Shown: piece after piece, positions 8,997 to 22,590 of the stretch
Layout of the letters: every line of letters starts with the position of its first letter
How positions within the stretch are numbered: position 1 is the stretch's first letter
Assembly: GCA_019454045.1 (NCBI GenBank)
Contig: SKCR01023792.1
Span: 1 to 64,000 of the forward strand
Origin: Zanthoxylum bungeanum
Lineage: Eukaryota > Streptophyta > Magnoliopsida > Sapindales > Rutaceae
Direction of reading: 5' to 3'
Length of the DNA stretch: 64,000 nucleotides
Notes under the pieces: model-generated
Told to the model about the DNA's origin: nothing
What the model saw: the letters and a program-made list of their open reading frames with translations, nothing else
The model's database searches: none
Translations under genes and position numbers: made by a program

Positions 8997-11693
8997 TTAT
9001 CACAAGTTTATATATTATATTATGGGAGATATCTAAATTAGTAGTAGTAAAAAATAATTCCTTTTATCTTAGCATTTTATTTTATTGTAATTTACTTTTC
9101 AGCTTTTACTTTACCGCAATTACTTTTCAGCATTTTTACTTTATGTATTTTACTTTTAAGTTTTTATTAGCCCTAGTTATGTGTCGTAACTAAGTTAGAT
9201 ATCTAGGGTTGTGATGAATTCCAATATCACCGGTTTATAAGGGGTTAAATTATAGTTTGGGTAATATAAAGATTTATTTATTGAGTCTTAATCTTAATGC
9301 TTTTTCATTAAATGGTCATTAATAAAATTGAACTGGTAAACTTAAAATGAACTTGGAAAATGGATTTTAGGTTTAAGACCTTAGACTCAATAGCCCACGA
9401 TCTTCCTTGAGGATAGATAACCCTTTAATAGATTTCCTTACAGGATGAGAATATACCTGTCGGGCGGGGTAGCCATAATTGGAACTTAATCTTAATGAAT
9501 CCAGGTAATTTGGTTGACATAGACATATGGTTCAATTGGGTTATACTGGATATTTGTATTTGACCATCGGAAGAGGCTTCTACATAATTTAGTGCTCCAG
9601 GTTAATAATTCAATATTTTACCCAACTATAAGATAACCACTTCATCTTTAAATAATATTGGAAAGATTCACAACCCTAGATAGTTTTTAATATTGAATTT
9701 TCTTAAACCTACTTTCAAGCAATTTTTTTTTTTTTTAAAATTCAAAATCTTCATCATTTCAAATCAATCAATCAATCTGTTAGATACTAGTAATCATTTG
9801 ACCTCATAAAATTAATAGATTAGGTATTAAGTCCTCATAGGATCGATACTTTTTATACTACTTGAACGATACGTGCGCTTGCATTATACGCGTGTGTTTA
9901 CGCACCGGTCATCAGGTCACCCACACGTTTGGCCTCCAACGGTATCCACACAAATCAAAGAGTTATTGATTTTAGATTTCTCAAATCCAATATTATGTAG
10001 GTGTCTTTTCTTTAGTGCTAACTTAAGAAAAAAGACTTGCGTTTAGGGTTTATGGAACTTTGGGAGTAAGAAGAATTGTACTTTTATTAAAAGAAAATTC
10101 TTTTTGAAATAAATCAAATTTATTTCTCTCTTTCTCCAAGCTCACATTTTTGCCTTTCAAAATTTTTCTCCAATTTTGTTGTTATCAACGTTAATGGCAA
10201 AAGGGTTTATTTATAGCCTTTTGATTTGAGTTGTTTTAATTCCGATCAAATTAGAATTAATAGGATAAGATTTAATCCAATTAAAATATGAATTTTAATT
10301 CATCCTAAATAAATAATCATTATCCTTATTTTATTTCATTAAATTAATTAAATAAAATTTATCAATCCTAATCAAATTAGGATACTATAAATCTGAAATT
10401 ATAATTTAATACAAATACTTTGCTAAAATATATTTCAGCTCCTATACTTTTAGAAATTACAAAACGACCCCTGCACTTTTGGAAATTACGAAACATCCCC
10501 TAATTTCCTGATTTGCATTTGGCCTAAAAATTTTCAAAATTCCATTTTTATCCAAAATTTCTGAAATTACGAATTTACCCCAAAGTTTAAGAACATAACA
10601 TTTAAGTCCTAAAACTTAATTCTACATAATTTATCAATAACTCATCAATACTTTAAAGTGTGTGACCCATTAGGTTCTTTTTCATGTTGGCAATGGAGAT
10701 AGTTATAGACTTCATAAGTCTAGATAAATTAATTTAATTAATTTATCATCAATTAACTCTTTAATTAAGAAACTAGTTTCCATAGATCAAGAGCGACATC
10801 TAACAATGCATCATGACCCCCAATTAAGAAAGAATAATATCTTTACTGAGACATATTCCATATACGATTACCGTATGATTCAATCCTTTCATCCCATACA
10901 TATCCCGCCAATGATTATAGAGTATGGAAAATATCTACTCTATTAAATCATGGCTATTAGAACATTCACATAAGCTGATAATATATATATAGAGTTTCTG
11001 AAACTCCTTTCAGAACTCGCCATGGCCATGGCCATGGACTTATATTATCACTTATATCAAATCGTGCCTGTTTGGATATCAATTCTATGTTATCCAGAGC
11101 ACCGAATCCTTATTGATCACTCACTACCTTCGTATGCTTTTCATATTGTCCAATCATTACCATATGGGCAATCTCGCTATGGACTACAGAGGTTTAATGT
11201 CAAAGCATATACGATCCATATAACAGATACCTTGGAGACCTCAAGTCTAAGGATTATTCATACTATCATTACAAAGAGAAATCTCATAGACATGTGGATA
11301 ACACTCCATATGGGTTCTCAAGCGGGTTAGTTCGATGTACTTGTTCTCCAACAAGCATCCATATGTTAAAGTAAGTGAACACCTTCACTAATAGCTTATG
11401 AGATCAGCTACAATCCTTCAATAAAGAAGAAGACATAACATATGCCGATCTGAATTGGATTTATCAATGTCTTGTGTTGATAATCCTTCGATCGGGAACA
11501 TTTAAGAATGACCATATCTCATAAATTAAACTTAATTTAATTTCTTCAATCGTCATTCTAAGGACTTTATTTTACAACTAATCAAAATTACTTATAGACA
11601 ATACTTATAAATAAACTGCCAAATTTTATTAATCAATACAATAATATAAAATTACATATTTGTCCCTATTGGATCTAGGGCATATAACCAACA

Positions 11694-13900
11694 ATCTCCA
11701 ACTTACTCTAGAGCCAATCTCTATGATATTTTACACCAAATAATTCAGCGTGTCTATCATGCTTTTGTTGGGTTAGTGCTTTAGTAAGAGAATTTGCTAA
11801 GTTCTCTTCAGTAGGAATCTTCTCTATTTTCACATCACCTCTTTGGATTATCGCTCTAATCAGTTGATATCGTCTAAGAATGTGTTTGAATTTCTGATGA
11901 GACCTTGGTTCTTTAGCCTGTGCTATGGCTCCAGTGTTGTCACAATACATTACAATCGCATTGTTACTCTCAAGAACAACACCTAAGTCTATGATGAACT
12001 TCTTTATCCAAACTACTTCTTTAGCTGCTTCTGAAGCGGCTATGTACTCGACTTCCGTTGTTGAGTCAGCTGTTGTAGTTTTTTTAGAACACTTCCAGCT
12101 TACTGCACTTCAAACATAGTAAACAAGTATCCTGATTGTGATATGCTATCGTCTTTTTCAGACTAAAAGCTAGCATCACAATAGCCTAATACTTTGGGCT
12201 CGGAACATCCTCCATAAATCAAGAACATATCATTAGTCCTTTTTAAGTACTTATGGATTGTCTTGACAACTATCCAATGATCTTCTCCGTGATTAGCCAG
12301 ATATCTGCTCGTAACACTTAGAGCGTAAGACACATCAGGTCTCGTATATAACATAACATACATGATTGATCCTATAGCAGAAGCATATGGGATTTGTTTC
12401 ATGGCTCAACCTCTTTAAAAGATTTAGGGCACATCTCTTTAGAGAGATAGATTCCATGTCTCATGGGCAAATAACCTCTTATGGAATCTTCCATCATAAA
12501 CCTTTTTAAGAACTTTGTCTATGTACGTGGATTGTGAGAGGCTAAGCAACCTCTTAAATCTATCTCTATAGATCTTAACTCCTAGAATGTAGGTTGCTTC
12601 TCTCAAATCCTTCATGGAGAATTTATTGGATAACCATAGTTTGACTGATTGGAGCATTTGAGTGTCATTTCCTATTATTAATATGTCATCCACATATAAT
12701 ATTAGGAATACAACTGCGCTCCCACTAACCTTCTTGTATACACAAAGTTTATCTTCATTTTTTTTATAAAATCAAACTCTTTGATTGTCTCATCAAAATG
12801 AAGATTCCAACTCCGAGATGCTTACTTTAATCTATAAATGGATCATTGTAGCTTGCATATCTTGTTTATGTTTCCTTTAGAAATGAAACCTCTAGGCTGT
12901 GTCATATACACATCCTCTACGAGGTTTCCATTCCGGAATGCAGTTTTGACATCCATATGTCAAATCTCATAATCATGGTATGCTGCTATTGCAAGCAGAA
13001 TCCTAATGGATTTTAACATGGCAACTGGCAAAAAAGTTTCATCATAATAAATTCCTTGAATTTGTTTGTAACCTTTTTTCCACCAACCTAGCCTTGTAGG
13101 TTTTAACTGTGCCATCTGCATCTATTTGAACTGTGCCATCTGCATTTATCTTTCTTTTAAAGACCCATTTGCACCCAATGGGAGTTATCCCTTCAGGTGC
13201 ATCTAAATTTGCAAACTTGGTTAGTATCCATCGAATCCATTTCGGACTTCATAGCTTCAAGCCATTTAGAAGAGTCAATGTCGGACATTGCCTTTGTATA
13301 ACTATTAATATCACCATTTTCAACAATAAATACATCATGTTTACTTTCCATGAGAGATCTATATATTTCTGGCTCATATTGTATTCTACTAGACTTTCAG
13401 AATTCTTGAACTTGTGGTTGTTACACCATTAATCTTTTACGTGTTGAAGGTAATTCAATGTCATTTGATGGTTGTGGAACTTCATCAAGTTCCAGTCTAC
13501 TCCCACTATCTTTTTTTAGAAGAAACTTTTTCTCTAGAAAAATAACATTCCGTGAAACATACACATTTTGTTCTCTTGGATCGTAGAAGTAGTATCCCCT
13601 TGTTTCTTTTGGATACCCCATAAATTTACATTTAATTGGCATTGCTTCCAGCTTGTCAGCAGACGATTGCTTCACATAAGCTTCATAACCCCAAAATTTT
13701 ACAAAGTTGAGATTGGGTCGTTTGCCATGTCATTTCTTTTATGGTGTTTTGCTAACAGATTTCGATGGAATATTATTTAGAAAGTAAGCAACGGTTTCTA
13801 ATGCTAGTCCCCAGAACGATGTCGGAAGATCTGTGCTAGACATAATTAATCGTACCATGTCTAACAAGGTCTCTTTTCGGAAACACCATTGTGTTGAGGT
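11694..13900 (-). pseudogene. Cop2 pol remnant: integrase end, RT, RNase H
   Basis: Minus-strand copia polyprotein in pieces, from right to left. 13739-13900: integrase core (FRKETLLDMVRLIM, LNNIPSKSV). 13421-13675: integrase tail (GYYFYDPREQNVYVSRNVIF). 12440-13100: reverse transcriptase with an intact LYVDDILIIGND (about 12670-12710). 12163-12402: RT/RNase H junction (SYALSVTSRYLA). 11708-11950: end of RNase H (YCDNTGAIAQAKEPRSHQKF) finishing at the natural stop. Frameshifts and stops separate the pieces, and a short direct duplication is seen at about 13106-13150. The integrase is cut at 13900 by LTR-H; the rest of the element is outside the window. Dead, but the RT active site is kept, unlike in Cop1. 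Confidence 0.85.
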
Positions 13901-14611
13901 TGTTGGGGTTTTTGGTTCGGGCATAGCGGAAGCTCGCGATTCGGGCGAAATCATAATTTTAAAACTTTTAAAATTACCGAATAAATTACTCGATATCCAA
14001 TATGAATAATTTATTCATATTTCACCTAAATATATTTATTCAATATCAAATAATGACATAAATAGTTAAGAAACATCGTGAAACTTTTAAGAAAATGTTT
14101 TTTCCGCAAAATGACATAAAATATGTTTTTGACCGAACCGACCACCCAATGCACATGGGGGCTGCCCAGGTTATCCCCAACAGTACTAGGGCAGTTTATG
14201 GGCTGCCCGAACTGTGACCAATTCACTGTTTGGACAGTTGTCACACGGTTGGCTTAAAACTCACCCGGTAGCGCTGTTTTCACCATTTTTGCATATTTCA
14301 ACTTTGAAACAGTTTCCGGCAATTGTTCCAATGCTCAAAACACATCCAATACATTTATATGATATAATTTTCATCACCATAAACCCAGTTTTCATGATCT
14401 GATCCAGAAACTAAAAATATCAATATTTCATGCTTTAATCCAATTTTCGTAACATTAATCACAATACCAATCCAAGACACCACCAATGAAGCACCCAAGA
14501 ACAATTCTAGGCATTACAAGAGGGGTCATAACACTCTAGAATTGCAACATATCATCAAATGATCAAATTGAACAAATATTATAATAATATCATTCAATTT
14601 TACTTCACACA
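13901..14611 (-). mobile_element. LTR-H copy interrupting Cop2, itself cut by Cop3
   Basis: Starts TGTTGGGGTTTTTGG at 13901, next to integrase sequence, with GAGGT before it as the candidate TSD. Its first 200 bp match the right end of the solo LTR at 3332-4423 in reverse complement, and 14225-14600 matches 135-530. It stops at 14611 where Cop3 begins; the remainder should lie beyond the right edge. Noncoding. Confidence 0.75.
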
Positions 14612-16879
14612 TGTAGGAAACGCTTTCGTCGCACAGCGAAAACGTCTTAGGCACATAGATCAGACTTGAGAAATTTTTCTGCCCTTCTCCTTTGAATGCC
14701 GAATGGAAGTACCAGTACCACTGAAATTTTTCTACTGTTTTAAACCAAATTCCAGCCCCAAAACAGCCCCGAACAGCAGCACAAAACCAGACTTTTTTAG
14801 CACCCGAAATGCACCCAGCACACTCCCGAACAGCCCCTGAAATTGCATGGACAGTGGCTACGTTTTGGTTCTGATTTTTTTCACATGAAAACAGCCCCAA
14901 CACAGCCCCAAAGCACAACTAAATGTTTCCCAAAAATTATGGATTAAATTGAAACCAAACCGGGTTCTGTTTCACCAACCAAATGAGCGGCAGTGAGCAA
15001 TATTTAGCCTCACTGCCGTGAACAAGAAAATAAGATGAAGATGAAATAAAGTTTGACAGCACAAAGTCTTCCGTGCTATGTCTCGTCACCAACGAAAACT
15101 TATGTGGGCAAGACTCACAAAATAATCTCTAACGATTTAGGGATTAAGTCACACAAACAACTTTTATTTTTGATTTTTATTTTCCTTTTATTCTTGTTTT
15201 TCTTTCTCAAAAATTGAGAGGATTTGGAAGAAGAAAAAATATGGCTTGGGTTAGAATGAGAGGCTTAGCCAAAAGAAAAATCATATTTTCCTTTTTATAC
15301 TTAGAGTTTAATTTTACAAAATAAAAGAAAACCATTCATATTTCTCCATGTGTGAAATTCGGCCAAGGGGTATGTTTTTCAATAATTTTGTAACATCCAA
15401 TATTACATAATCATCATATTAATGATAATTTAAAATTCCTCTTTAAGAGTTGTAATATCCAATTTAAGATGTTTATTTTCCAAAAATGCGTCCCCACATT
15501 TTCCTTTGAAATTCGGCCAACACTAGGAATAATAGATAATTTTGTAACATTAAGTATATAATTCCATAATTAAAATATATGTTACAAAATCAAAGAGTTA
15601 CTACGTTTCATAAAGGTGTAATTTTCAAATTCAATTCAAAGGGTTTCCAAAACCCAAATTTGGATTTCCAATATCAGCCTTCATTCAAATTATATTAAAT
15701 ATAATTTAATAATAAATAATAAAAAATTATCATATAATCATTTATTATATAAACCATATATTAACTTTTAATATATAGTTCCAAGTGTGACAAATAATAT
15801 TATTAATCATATTAATAATATTAACATATGTGAGTATACAATTGGACTATCCAATTATACTAAATGCGCTATAGTAAATCGAGCTAGCACGGGGACTAAA
15901 TGGACCTTCGGTTCCGAGCTCCAATAATCTTGAAATATTAATTAAGCTCGTAATTAAATATTCCGAATTATTAACTCCGGGTTATTCCACTAAAAACCCG
16001 GAGTTGCACTCTCGTTGTCGATGTCCATCGATATAGTCATTGCATATAGATCAACCCTTCACGAGTATCTCGTAATTAGAGCCGGGTCATAATTCCTGTT
16101 ATACCCCTCTAATTATTTTTACCTTAAGTACCATTGATTCTCTAATGAACGATTTATTCATAACGATTATGAATTTTAATCTTTCTATTCGTAATTGAAA
16201 GACTTGAGCGCTCAAATCGTTCAAGCACTGAATCAACCCTTAAAAAAGATACTCATTTACTTCTCGCAAGAAGGAGTGATCTCCATGTCTATGTAAAACA
16301 TTCCCAACTACACAACAGGTCATGCCCCCAAAGTACGCAGCTATTGGTCGGGACTGTTATACCAACCTCACATTTGTAAATCAAAGGACATAACCTGTCA
16401 TGCATGAGTTCATAGTACACTCAAGATTAAGATTAATCCATATATGACCATCTAGTAGATCAAAATGACTTTTTTTATTTAACGGATATTAAAAGAATGT
16501 CATTTCCATCTGGGTCTAGTCCTATATGATCGTATCATACAAGATGCCTTCATTCTCATGTCTCTACATGGACGATCCCAGATCAAGGTCGCCATACAAA
16601 TATAGAATGGACCGCAGCTATAGATAAACCACGAACAAAGTACCCGTTTTATTTGCTCTCTATGGACTATTTAATATTACTAACTTCAGACTTAAATCCT
16701 CTTGTGTATGACACTCATACACTAAGTCTGAAGATATTTAAGTAATCTAGGGTATTCAAGATAATTTATAATACACGAAAATTAAACAAACACTTTGATA
16801 AATGAATAATGCATCATTTTATTTCAAAACACATAAAGCTGTTTACATCATATGTAGCTCTAGGGCATATATCCCAACA
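14612..16879 (-). mobile_element. Cop3 3' LTR
   Basis: Left end TGTAGGAAACGC at 14612 and right end GGCATATATCCCAACA at 16879, followed by the reversed polypurine tract TCTCCCACTTG and pol. In the element's direction the LTR starts TGTTGGGATATATGCCC. Length about 2.27 kb. ACACA at 14607-14611 is the candidate TSD; its partner is not in the window. The open frame at 14526-14918 crosses the LTR boundary and is not a gene. Confidence 0.82.
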
Positions 16880-18616
16880 GTCTCCCACTTGCACTAGAGC
16901 AAATGGGACATGTCACGTAATCATAGACCATCTAGGTGACCTTCAAATACTTTAGCCGATAAGGTCTTTGTAAACGGATCAACCAGGTTCTCTACGGATG
17001 TAATCTTTGTGACAGTAACGTCTTCTCTCTGCACTATCTCCTTGATGAGATAATATTTCCTCTATATATGTTTTCCCATCTTATGGCTTCTTGGTTCTTT
17101 GGAGTTTGCCACTGCACCACTATGATCGCAATAAAGTGTGAGTGGTTTATCCACATCTGCAACAACTTCCAGGTCTCCCAAGAATTTATGGAGCATGACT
17201 GCTTCCTTAGCTGCTTCACAAGCTGCTATATATTCAGCCTGCATGGTGGATTCAATAATGCAAGATTGCTTTATACTCCGCCATACTATAGCCCCACCAC
17301 CTAGGGTAAACACTGATCCAAATGTTGATTTCCTAGAATCGACATCTATCTGAAAATCAGAGTTTGTATATCCCCTTAGGATCATATCCTCACTGAAAAA
17401 CACAAGCATATAATCTCTCGTTCTCTTAAGATACTTGAGAATGTGTTTCACAGCCACCCAGTGATCCAATCATGGGTTTGACTAAAACCTACTGACTACT
17501 CCTACTGTAAAACAAATGTCTGGTCTCGTGCATAACATAACATACATGAGACTACCAACTGTTGAGGCGTATGATATATGTCTCATTTCTTCAATATCTT
17601 GAGGTGTCTTAGGAGACTATTCCTTTGACAAATGAATTCCATACCGATAAGTTATATTGCCTTTCTTGGAATTCTGCATCCCAAATCGCACAAGGATCTT
17701 GTCGATATAGGGCTTGAGACATAGCTAACAGTCGTCTCTTGCGATCCCGAAGTATTTGAATCCCAAGAACATATCTGGCCTCTCCCAAATCTTTCATTTG
17801 GAATTGGTTAGCTAGCCAGGTTTTCATGTCTGATAATTTCTTTACATCATTCCCAATGAGTAAAATATCATCGACATATAAAACAAGAAAAACCACATTC
17901 TCGTCAATGACGCGCTTGTATACATAAGGCTCATCTACATTCTGCTCAAAATTATAAGACTTGATCATGGTATCAAATCTTATATTCCAAGATCGAGATG
18001 CCTGCTTAAGTCCATAAATGGACCTTTACAGCATGCAAACCTTTTGCTCTTGACCTTGGGCTATGAACCCTTCTAGTTGTACCATATAGATAATGTCGTC
18101 AAGATTGTCATTCAAGAATGCAGTATTGACATCCATTTGTCAAATTTCATAGTCATAATATGCGGCAATGGATAGAAGAGTGCGAATGGGTTTGAGTATG
18201 GCTACTGGCAAGAAAGTTTCCTCATAGTCAACTCCCTTTTTCTGGGTATAACCCTTAGCCACCGGCCTAGACTTGAAGGTCTGTACCTTCCCATCTGATC
18301 CCCTCTTCCTCTTATAGATCCACTTGCAACCTATGGGTTTCACCCTATCAGGTTGGTCTACAAGTTCCCAGACTGAGTTGGAGTACATGGACTCCATCTC
18401 TAGGTTCATGGCTTTGAGCCATTCCTCTCTGTCAGAATCATCTATTGCACTACGATAGGTCAATGGATCATTTATACCATCGCTGGATGCGATAAATTGT
18501 GCCTCTCCAACCCCAAAGTAGCGATCAGGTTGTCGTACAACCCTCCCACTGTGTCTAGGTGGTAGATCATTCTGACGAACTTGCATCTGACTCTTAGATG
18601 TCGAATGTGCTATGTA
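16880..18616 (-). pseudogene. Cop3 pol 3' part: RT and RNase H
   Basis: Minus-strand copia polyprotein. 18140-18586: integrase-RT linker and RT start (SGRVVRQPDRYFG, PIGCKWIYKRKRG, KKGVDYEETF). 17609-17968: RT with an intact LYVDDILLIGND. 17062-17469: RNase H (HILKYLKRTRDY, MQAEYIAACEAAKEA). The usual YTDSDF of copia RNase H reads YTNSDF (Asn codon at 17362-17364), a catalytic-position change. Frame breaks separate the blocks. The sequence is cut at 18616 by Cop1-C (TSD ATGTA at 18612-18616) and resumes at 50928. Confidence 0.88.
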
Positions 18617-20572
18617 TATTGAATTTCTAAGGTCAAACCAAGATCATTTTAAGTATAAAATGATGTGAATACGTAAATAAGTATATCGTAAATATACTTA
18701 CAATGATCGGTTGGTAGGATGTGTTGATAATAAAATTTTGCTTCCTTTGAAATACTTCAAGCTTTCTTTGAATGATGTTGAGCTCCAAGCTTAAGTGATT
18801 TGTGATTCCAAACTCAATGAGAAGGTTTCCCTATCTCCTTAGTATGAATTTTAAGTGTTAGCTTTGGAAGAGATTTGTAACAAAATATTTCTATGGTGGA
18901 TGGAGGCTCACGGCCAAGAGAGAAAGAAAATGAGAGGTTTTGTTTTGCCTTGCGTTTTTGTTTCTAAAACAATTACAACTTATTCCAAATACCAAAAATT
19001 GCATATGGTTTATTCAAAACCAACAACCAAAAGTGTTGAGAGCCAAAATTGCATTTAATGCTCTCAACCACCTCCATCACCAAAAATGACTCAACACACA
19101 TCACTCAAAGTTGATGTGACTTCCATCACAAAAAGTTGACTAATGATGTGACTTGATGTGGGCCCCACTTGATTCAAAATCGGAGTGGGCCTGCAAACAT
19201 ATCCCGGGCTCGGGTTCGTTAATTCCGAATTAACGAATTTTCTGTTGCGACGTAATTAAATCAAATTTAATCAAATAATTATGGCTAGCAAAATTACTAT
19301 TAAAGTCACTCGCGAATTAATTCTAAATTAATTCGTTCGCCCGAATTAAAATCCAATTTTAATTCCGTTATGAAATCTAATTTCATTTAATATATCGAAT
19401 ATATTATTTTATTGATTAATTCCGAATTAATCGTTCTCTCTCTTTTAATAGAATTTTATCCCAGATAAAATCTTTCCGCAATTAATCATAGATTAATTTT
19501 CTCCTCTTATAATTAATCCTTGATTAATTATGTTTGAGTCATACTTTATCGGTGAATCTTCGGGAAGCGACCCATGAGATCTCTAGATATGTTGGTAGTA
19601 AATCCGGTCGTCGGACTATCCGAACACGTGTGTATCTCGTACCACGTTCTTACCGATTTACGAGACATGGTTGGCTTCTAGCAAAGCGCCGTGCCTACCC
19701 AATTCTCCAAAAATATTCTTTAAGGAATATATAATCTATAACATGTGTAGTATACGTAGTATTGCGTATTGCGATCCAGTATCTGATGTCACATGCAAGG
19801 CATGAGGCTGGAACAGTGTCTGCCCCGTACGAAGCATATATCGGATCACAAGTAACTAGTCTCTATAATTGGATAATCATGACTTTGTCATATTATCCCG
19901 ATAGTTGCAACATAATAGAGAACCGGTTCTGTATCCATGCGTGATCATCATCTCCATATGACTGAAGTGATACTTCCGTGTTGACATCACACCCAATACA
20001 CTATGATTCTCAATAAACCCAGAAGAGGCGTACACAGAACCTGTTAAAGTCCCGGATGAACAAAACCAAAGCGTATTGATTGTCGCAAGTACTAGCGATG
20101 CAAGTCTCAGGTTAAGACCAAATACACCTACCCTGAAGCGGATTCCCATAGACACATAGTCATACTACCAATGGGATTCCGAGGGGTCTATCCAGAGCGA
20201 AGCTGTTTCCGTACCATCGGTAAACACAACCTCTTATCACACTTGCATAAGTATCAAATACTTAAATATATGAGAACTATGTTGTTACGCTTTCATAACA
20301 CGCACAAGTGTAATACTAGTCTATACTGCATTATCGATGTCCAGTCTCGATAATACTACGACTATGGATATTTAATGATTAAACCTTTGTGTATTGATAT
20401 TGTCTCATATCTTATAATCTGGAACTAATCATAAGGACATTTATCATTTATATTTACAAGTAATCTAATTACAAAATGATAAAATGCAATTTCCATTGTC
20501 ATATAGTTAATTTGTACAAAAACCACAATGTCTTTTACAAATAGTGACGCTATGGGTCATAAATATCCAACA
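18617..20572 (-). mobile_element. Cop1-C 3' LTR
   Basis: Left terminus TATTGAATTTCTAAGG (the TG has decayed to TA), right terminus TATCCAACA, then the reversed polypurine tract TCTCCCACTTGG. Holds the Cop1 LTR sense-strand ORF at 19877-20155. It forms an almost adjacent inverted pair with the Cop1-B 5' LTR. Confidence 0.88.
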
Positions 20573-20625
20573 ATCTCCCACTTGGCCTATAGCCAGTCAC
20601 TCAAGCATCTAACACATGAACTATG
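20573..20625 (-). pseudogene. Cop1-C pol 3' tip and polypurine tract
   Basis: A 53-bp remnant carrying the polypurine tract (minus strand AAGTGGGAGA) and the last pol codons. It is continuous with 42886 once Cop1-B is removed: CTATG at 20621-20625 is repeated at 42886-42890. Confidence 0.85.
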
Positions 20626-22589
20626 TGTTGTTGTACAAATTAACTATGTGACAAAGGAAATTGCTCTCTTATCATTTATAATTAGATTACCAAGATGTAT
20701 AAATGATAGGAGGTCCTTATGATTAGTTCCTGGATTGAGATGATATGAGACAGTATCAATCCACGAAGGTTTAATCATTAAATATCCCTAGTCAGAGTAT
20801 TATCGAGATTGGACATCGATAATGCAGAAAAGACTAGTATTACACTTGTGAGCGTTGTGAGGGCATAACGACATAGTTCTCATATATTTGGGTATATGAT
20901 ACTCATACAAGTGTAGTAGGAGGTTGTGTTTTACCGATGGTACGGAAAACAGCTTCGCTTTGGATAGACCCCTCGGAATTCCATTGGTAGTATGACTATG
21001 TGTCACTGGAAGTCCGAATCAGGGTAGGTGTATTTGGTCTTTAACCTGAGACTTGCACCGCTAATACTAGCGACAACCAATGTACTTTGGTTTTGGTCGT
21101 CCAGGGCTTTAACAGGTTCTGTGTACGCCTCTTCTGGGCATATTGAGAATCATAGTGTATTGGGTGTGATGTCGAGACGGAAATATCACTCCAGTCATAG
21201 TGGAGATGATGATCACGTAGGATAAGGAACTCGTTCTCTTATATGCTGTAGCTATCGGGATATTATGACTAGGTCATGTTTATCTGATTATAGAGACTAG
21301 TTACCAGAGATCCGATATGTGCTTCGTACGGGGCAGACACAATTCCAGCCCTAGGCCTTGCACATGACATCCGATACTGGATCGAAATACGCAATACTAC
21401 GTATACTATGCCTAATATAGATCACATATTCCTATAAGAATATTTCTGGAGAATTGGGTAGGCACGGTGCTTTGCTAGAAGCCAACCTTGTCTTGTAAAT
21501 CGGTAAAAATGTAATACTAGGTACGTACGTGTTCGGATAGTCCGACGACCAAATTTACTGCCAACATATCCGGGGATCTCATGGGTCGCTTCCCGAAGAT
21601 TCACCGATGACGTATGACTCGCACTTTATTAATCTGAGATTAATTTGATGAGAGAGAAAATTAATCTGGGATTATTTACAGAGATATTTTATCTGAGATA
21701 AAATATTAATTAAAGAGAGAGAACGACTAATTTGGAATTAATCGATAAAATAATATATTCGATATATTTTACGAAATTAGATTTTGACGCGGAATTAAAA
21801 TTAGATTTTAATTCGGGCGAACGAGTTAATTTAGAATTAATTCGTTAGCGACATGAAAAGTGATTTTGCAAGGCATAATTATTTAATTACGTCGCAACGA
21901 AAAATTCGTTAATTTGGAATTAGCGAACCCGAGCCCGGGAGTGTTTGCGGGCGCACTCGCATTGCGAATTAAAGTGCAGCCCACAAGTCACATCTAGCGT
22001 CAAATCGCTAGTCACATCAAGAGTCAAATCACTTATCACTTTGAGTGATGTGAGGTGTAGTCCTTGTGATGTGAATAGTTGATGTAGTGGTTGTAGGCTT
22101 TTATTGCCTTGACTTCTTGCATTTGGAAAATCAATTAATTGATTTTTGGAAAATCAAGAAAGTGTATTAGATACACAAACCAAACAAGACATCATCATCT
22201 CCCTTATTCTTCCTCTCTCTCTCACGGTATTGGACCTCTTTTCTTCTTCCAATTTTTCTGTTTTCACCGAGAATGGAGGAGAAGCTAAGGAATTTTGTGG
22301 CAAAATTCCTAAGTGCTAGCACACTTCCGGGGTCTTGCGAAGGTGATAAGGAACCGCCCTTGTGAGCATGGAATCACACAAAGCTTGGAGCTTGGAGGGA
22401 TCACCATTGCCGAAAATGGAGGACAATTTTTCAGCCCAATTACCGAGAGCACTCTAGGAGGGAGCTTGAAGTTTTTTTCTTCATCGTATCGCTCAACCGC
22501 TCAATGTAAGTATTCCACAACTTCCTTGTTGTATTCACATGTATGTTTCTTGCTTAAATTGATCCTTGGGACCTTAGAGAAACCCAACA
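20626..22589 (+). mobile_element. Cop1-B 5' LTR with a deleted 5' end
   Basis: Compared with the 3' LTR, the first 46 bp (TGTTGGACAG.. to ..ATCATGG) are missing; the LTR starts at the second TGTTG (TGTTGTTGTACAAATT). The TSD still abuts this start, so the loss looks like a slip between two TGTTG repeats. Ends AAACCCAACA at 22589. Contains the sense ORF (21028-21225), the antisense 60-codon ORF (21422-21604) and the hairpin array (about 21610-21930). Confidence 0.88.
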
Positions 22590-22590
22590 A

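Larger units (their letters stand above)
7699..9911 (+). mobile_element. Gyp-L solo LTR (Ty3/gypsy-like) inside the Cop2 LTR
   Basis: Begins TGATGAGTGGTAATT, ends CGCACCGGTCA, and is bounded by TCAGG at 7694-7698 and 9912-9916. Removing it and one TSD restores a continuous Cop2 LTR (..TTCTTCAGGTCACCCAC..). No internal genes are present, so it is a 2.2-kb solo LTR. The start, the GATTTGGAGC stretch near 7833 and the GTCGCGACGC blocks resemble Tat/Athila-type LTRs by memory; a library search would settle this. It contains a G-box-rich tract, a TATA box and a repeat array, listed separately. Confidence 0.8.
7507..11693 (-). mobile_element. Cop2 3' LTR, split by a Gyp-L insertion
   Basis: Left end TGTTACGGTTGG at 7507, with GCAGCGGAA close behind; right end CATATAACCAACA at 11693, then the polypurine tract in reverse (TCTCCAACTT) and the end of pol. 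The terminal TG..CA and the adjacent pol orientation make this the 3' LTR of a minus-strand copia element. Removing the 2.2-kb Gyp-L insert and its TSD leaves about 1.97 kb. Noncoding; the ORF at 11022-11330 is incidental. The 5' half of Cop2 lies beyond the window. Confidence 0.8.

Noticed and set aside
11022..11330. 102-codon plus-strand ORF
   Set aside because: Inside the Cop2 LTR, antisense to the element, with no supporting similarity in the window.
14526..14918. 130-codon minus-strand ORF
   Set aside because: It crosses the Cop3 LTR boundary at 14612, sits in a repetitive GCCCC-rich patch, and shows no recognisable motif.
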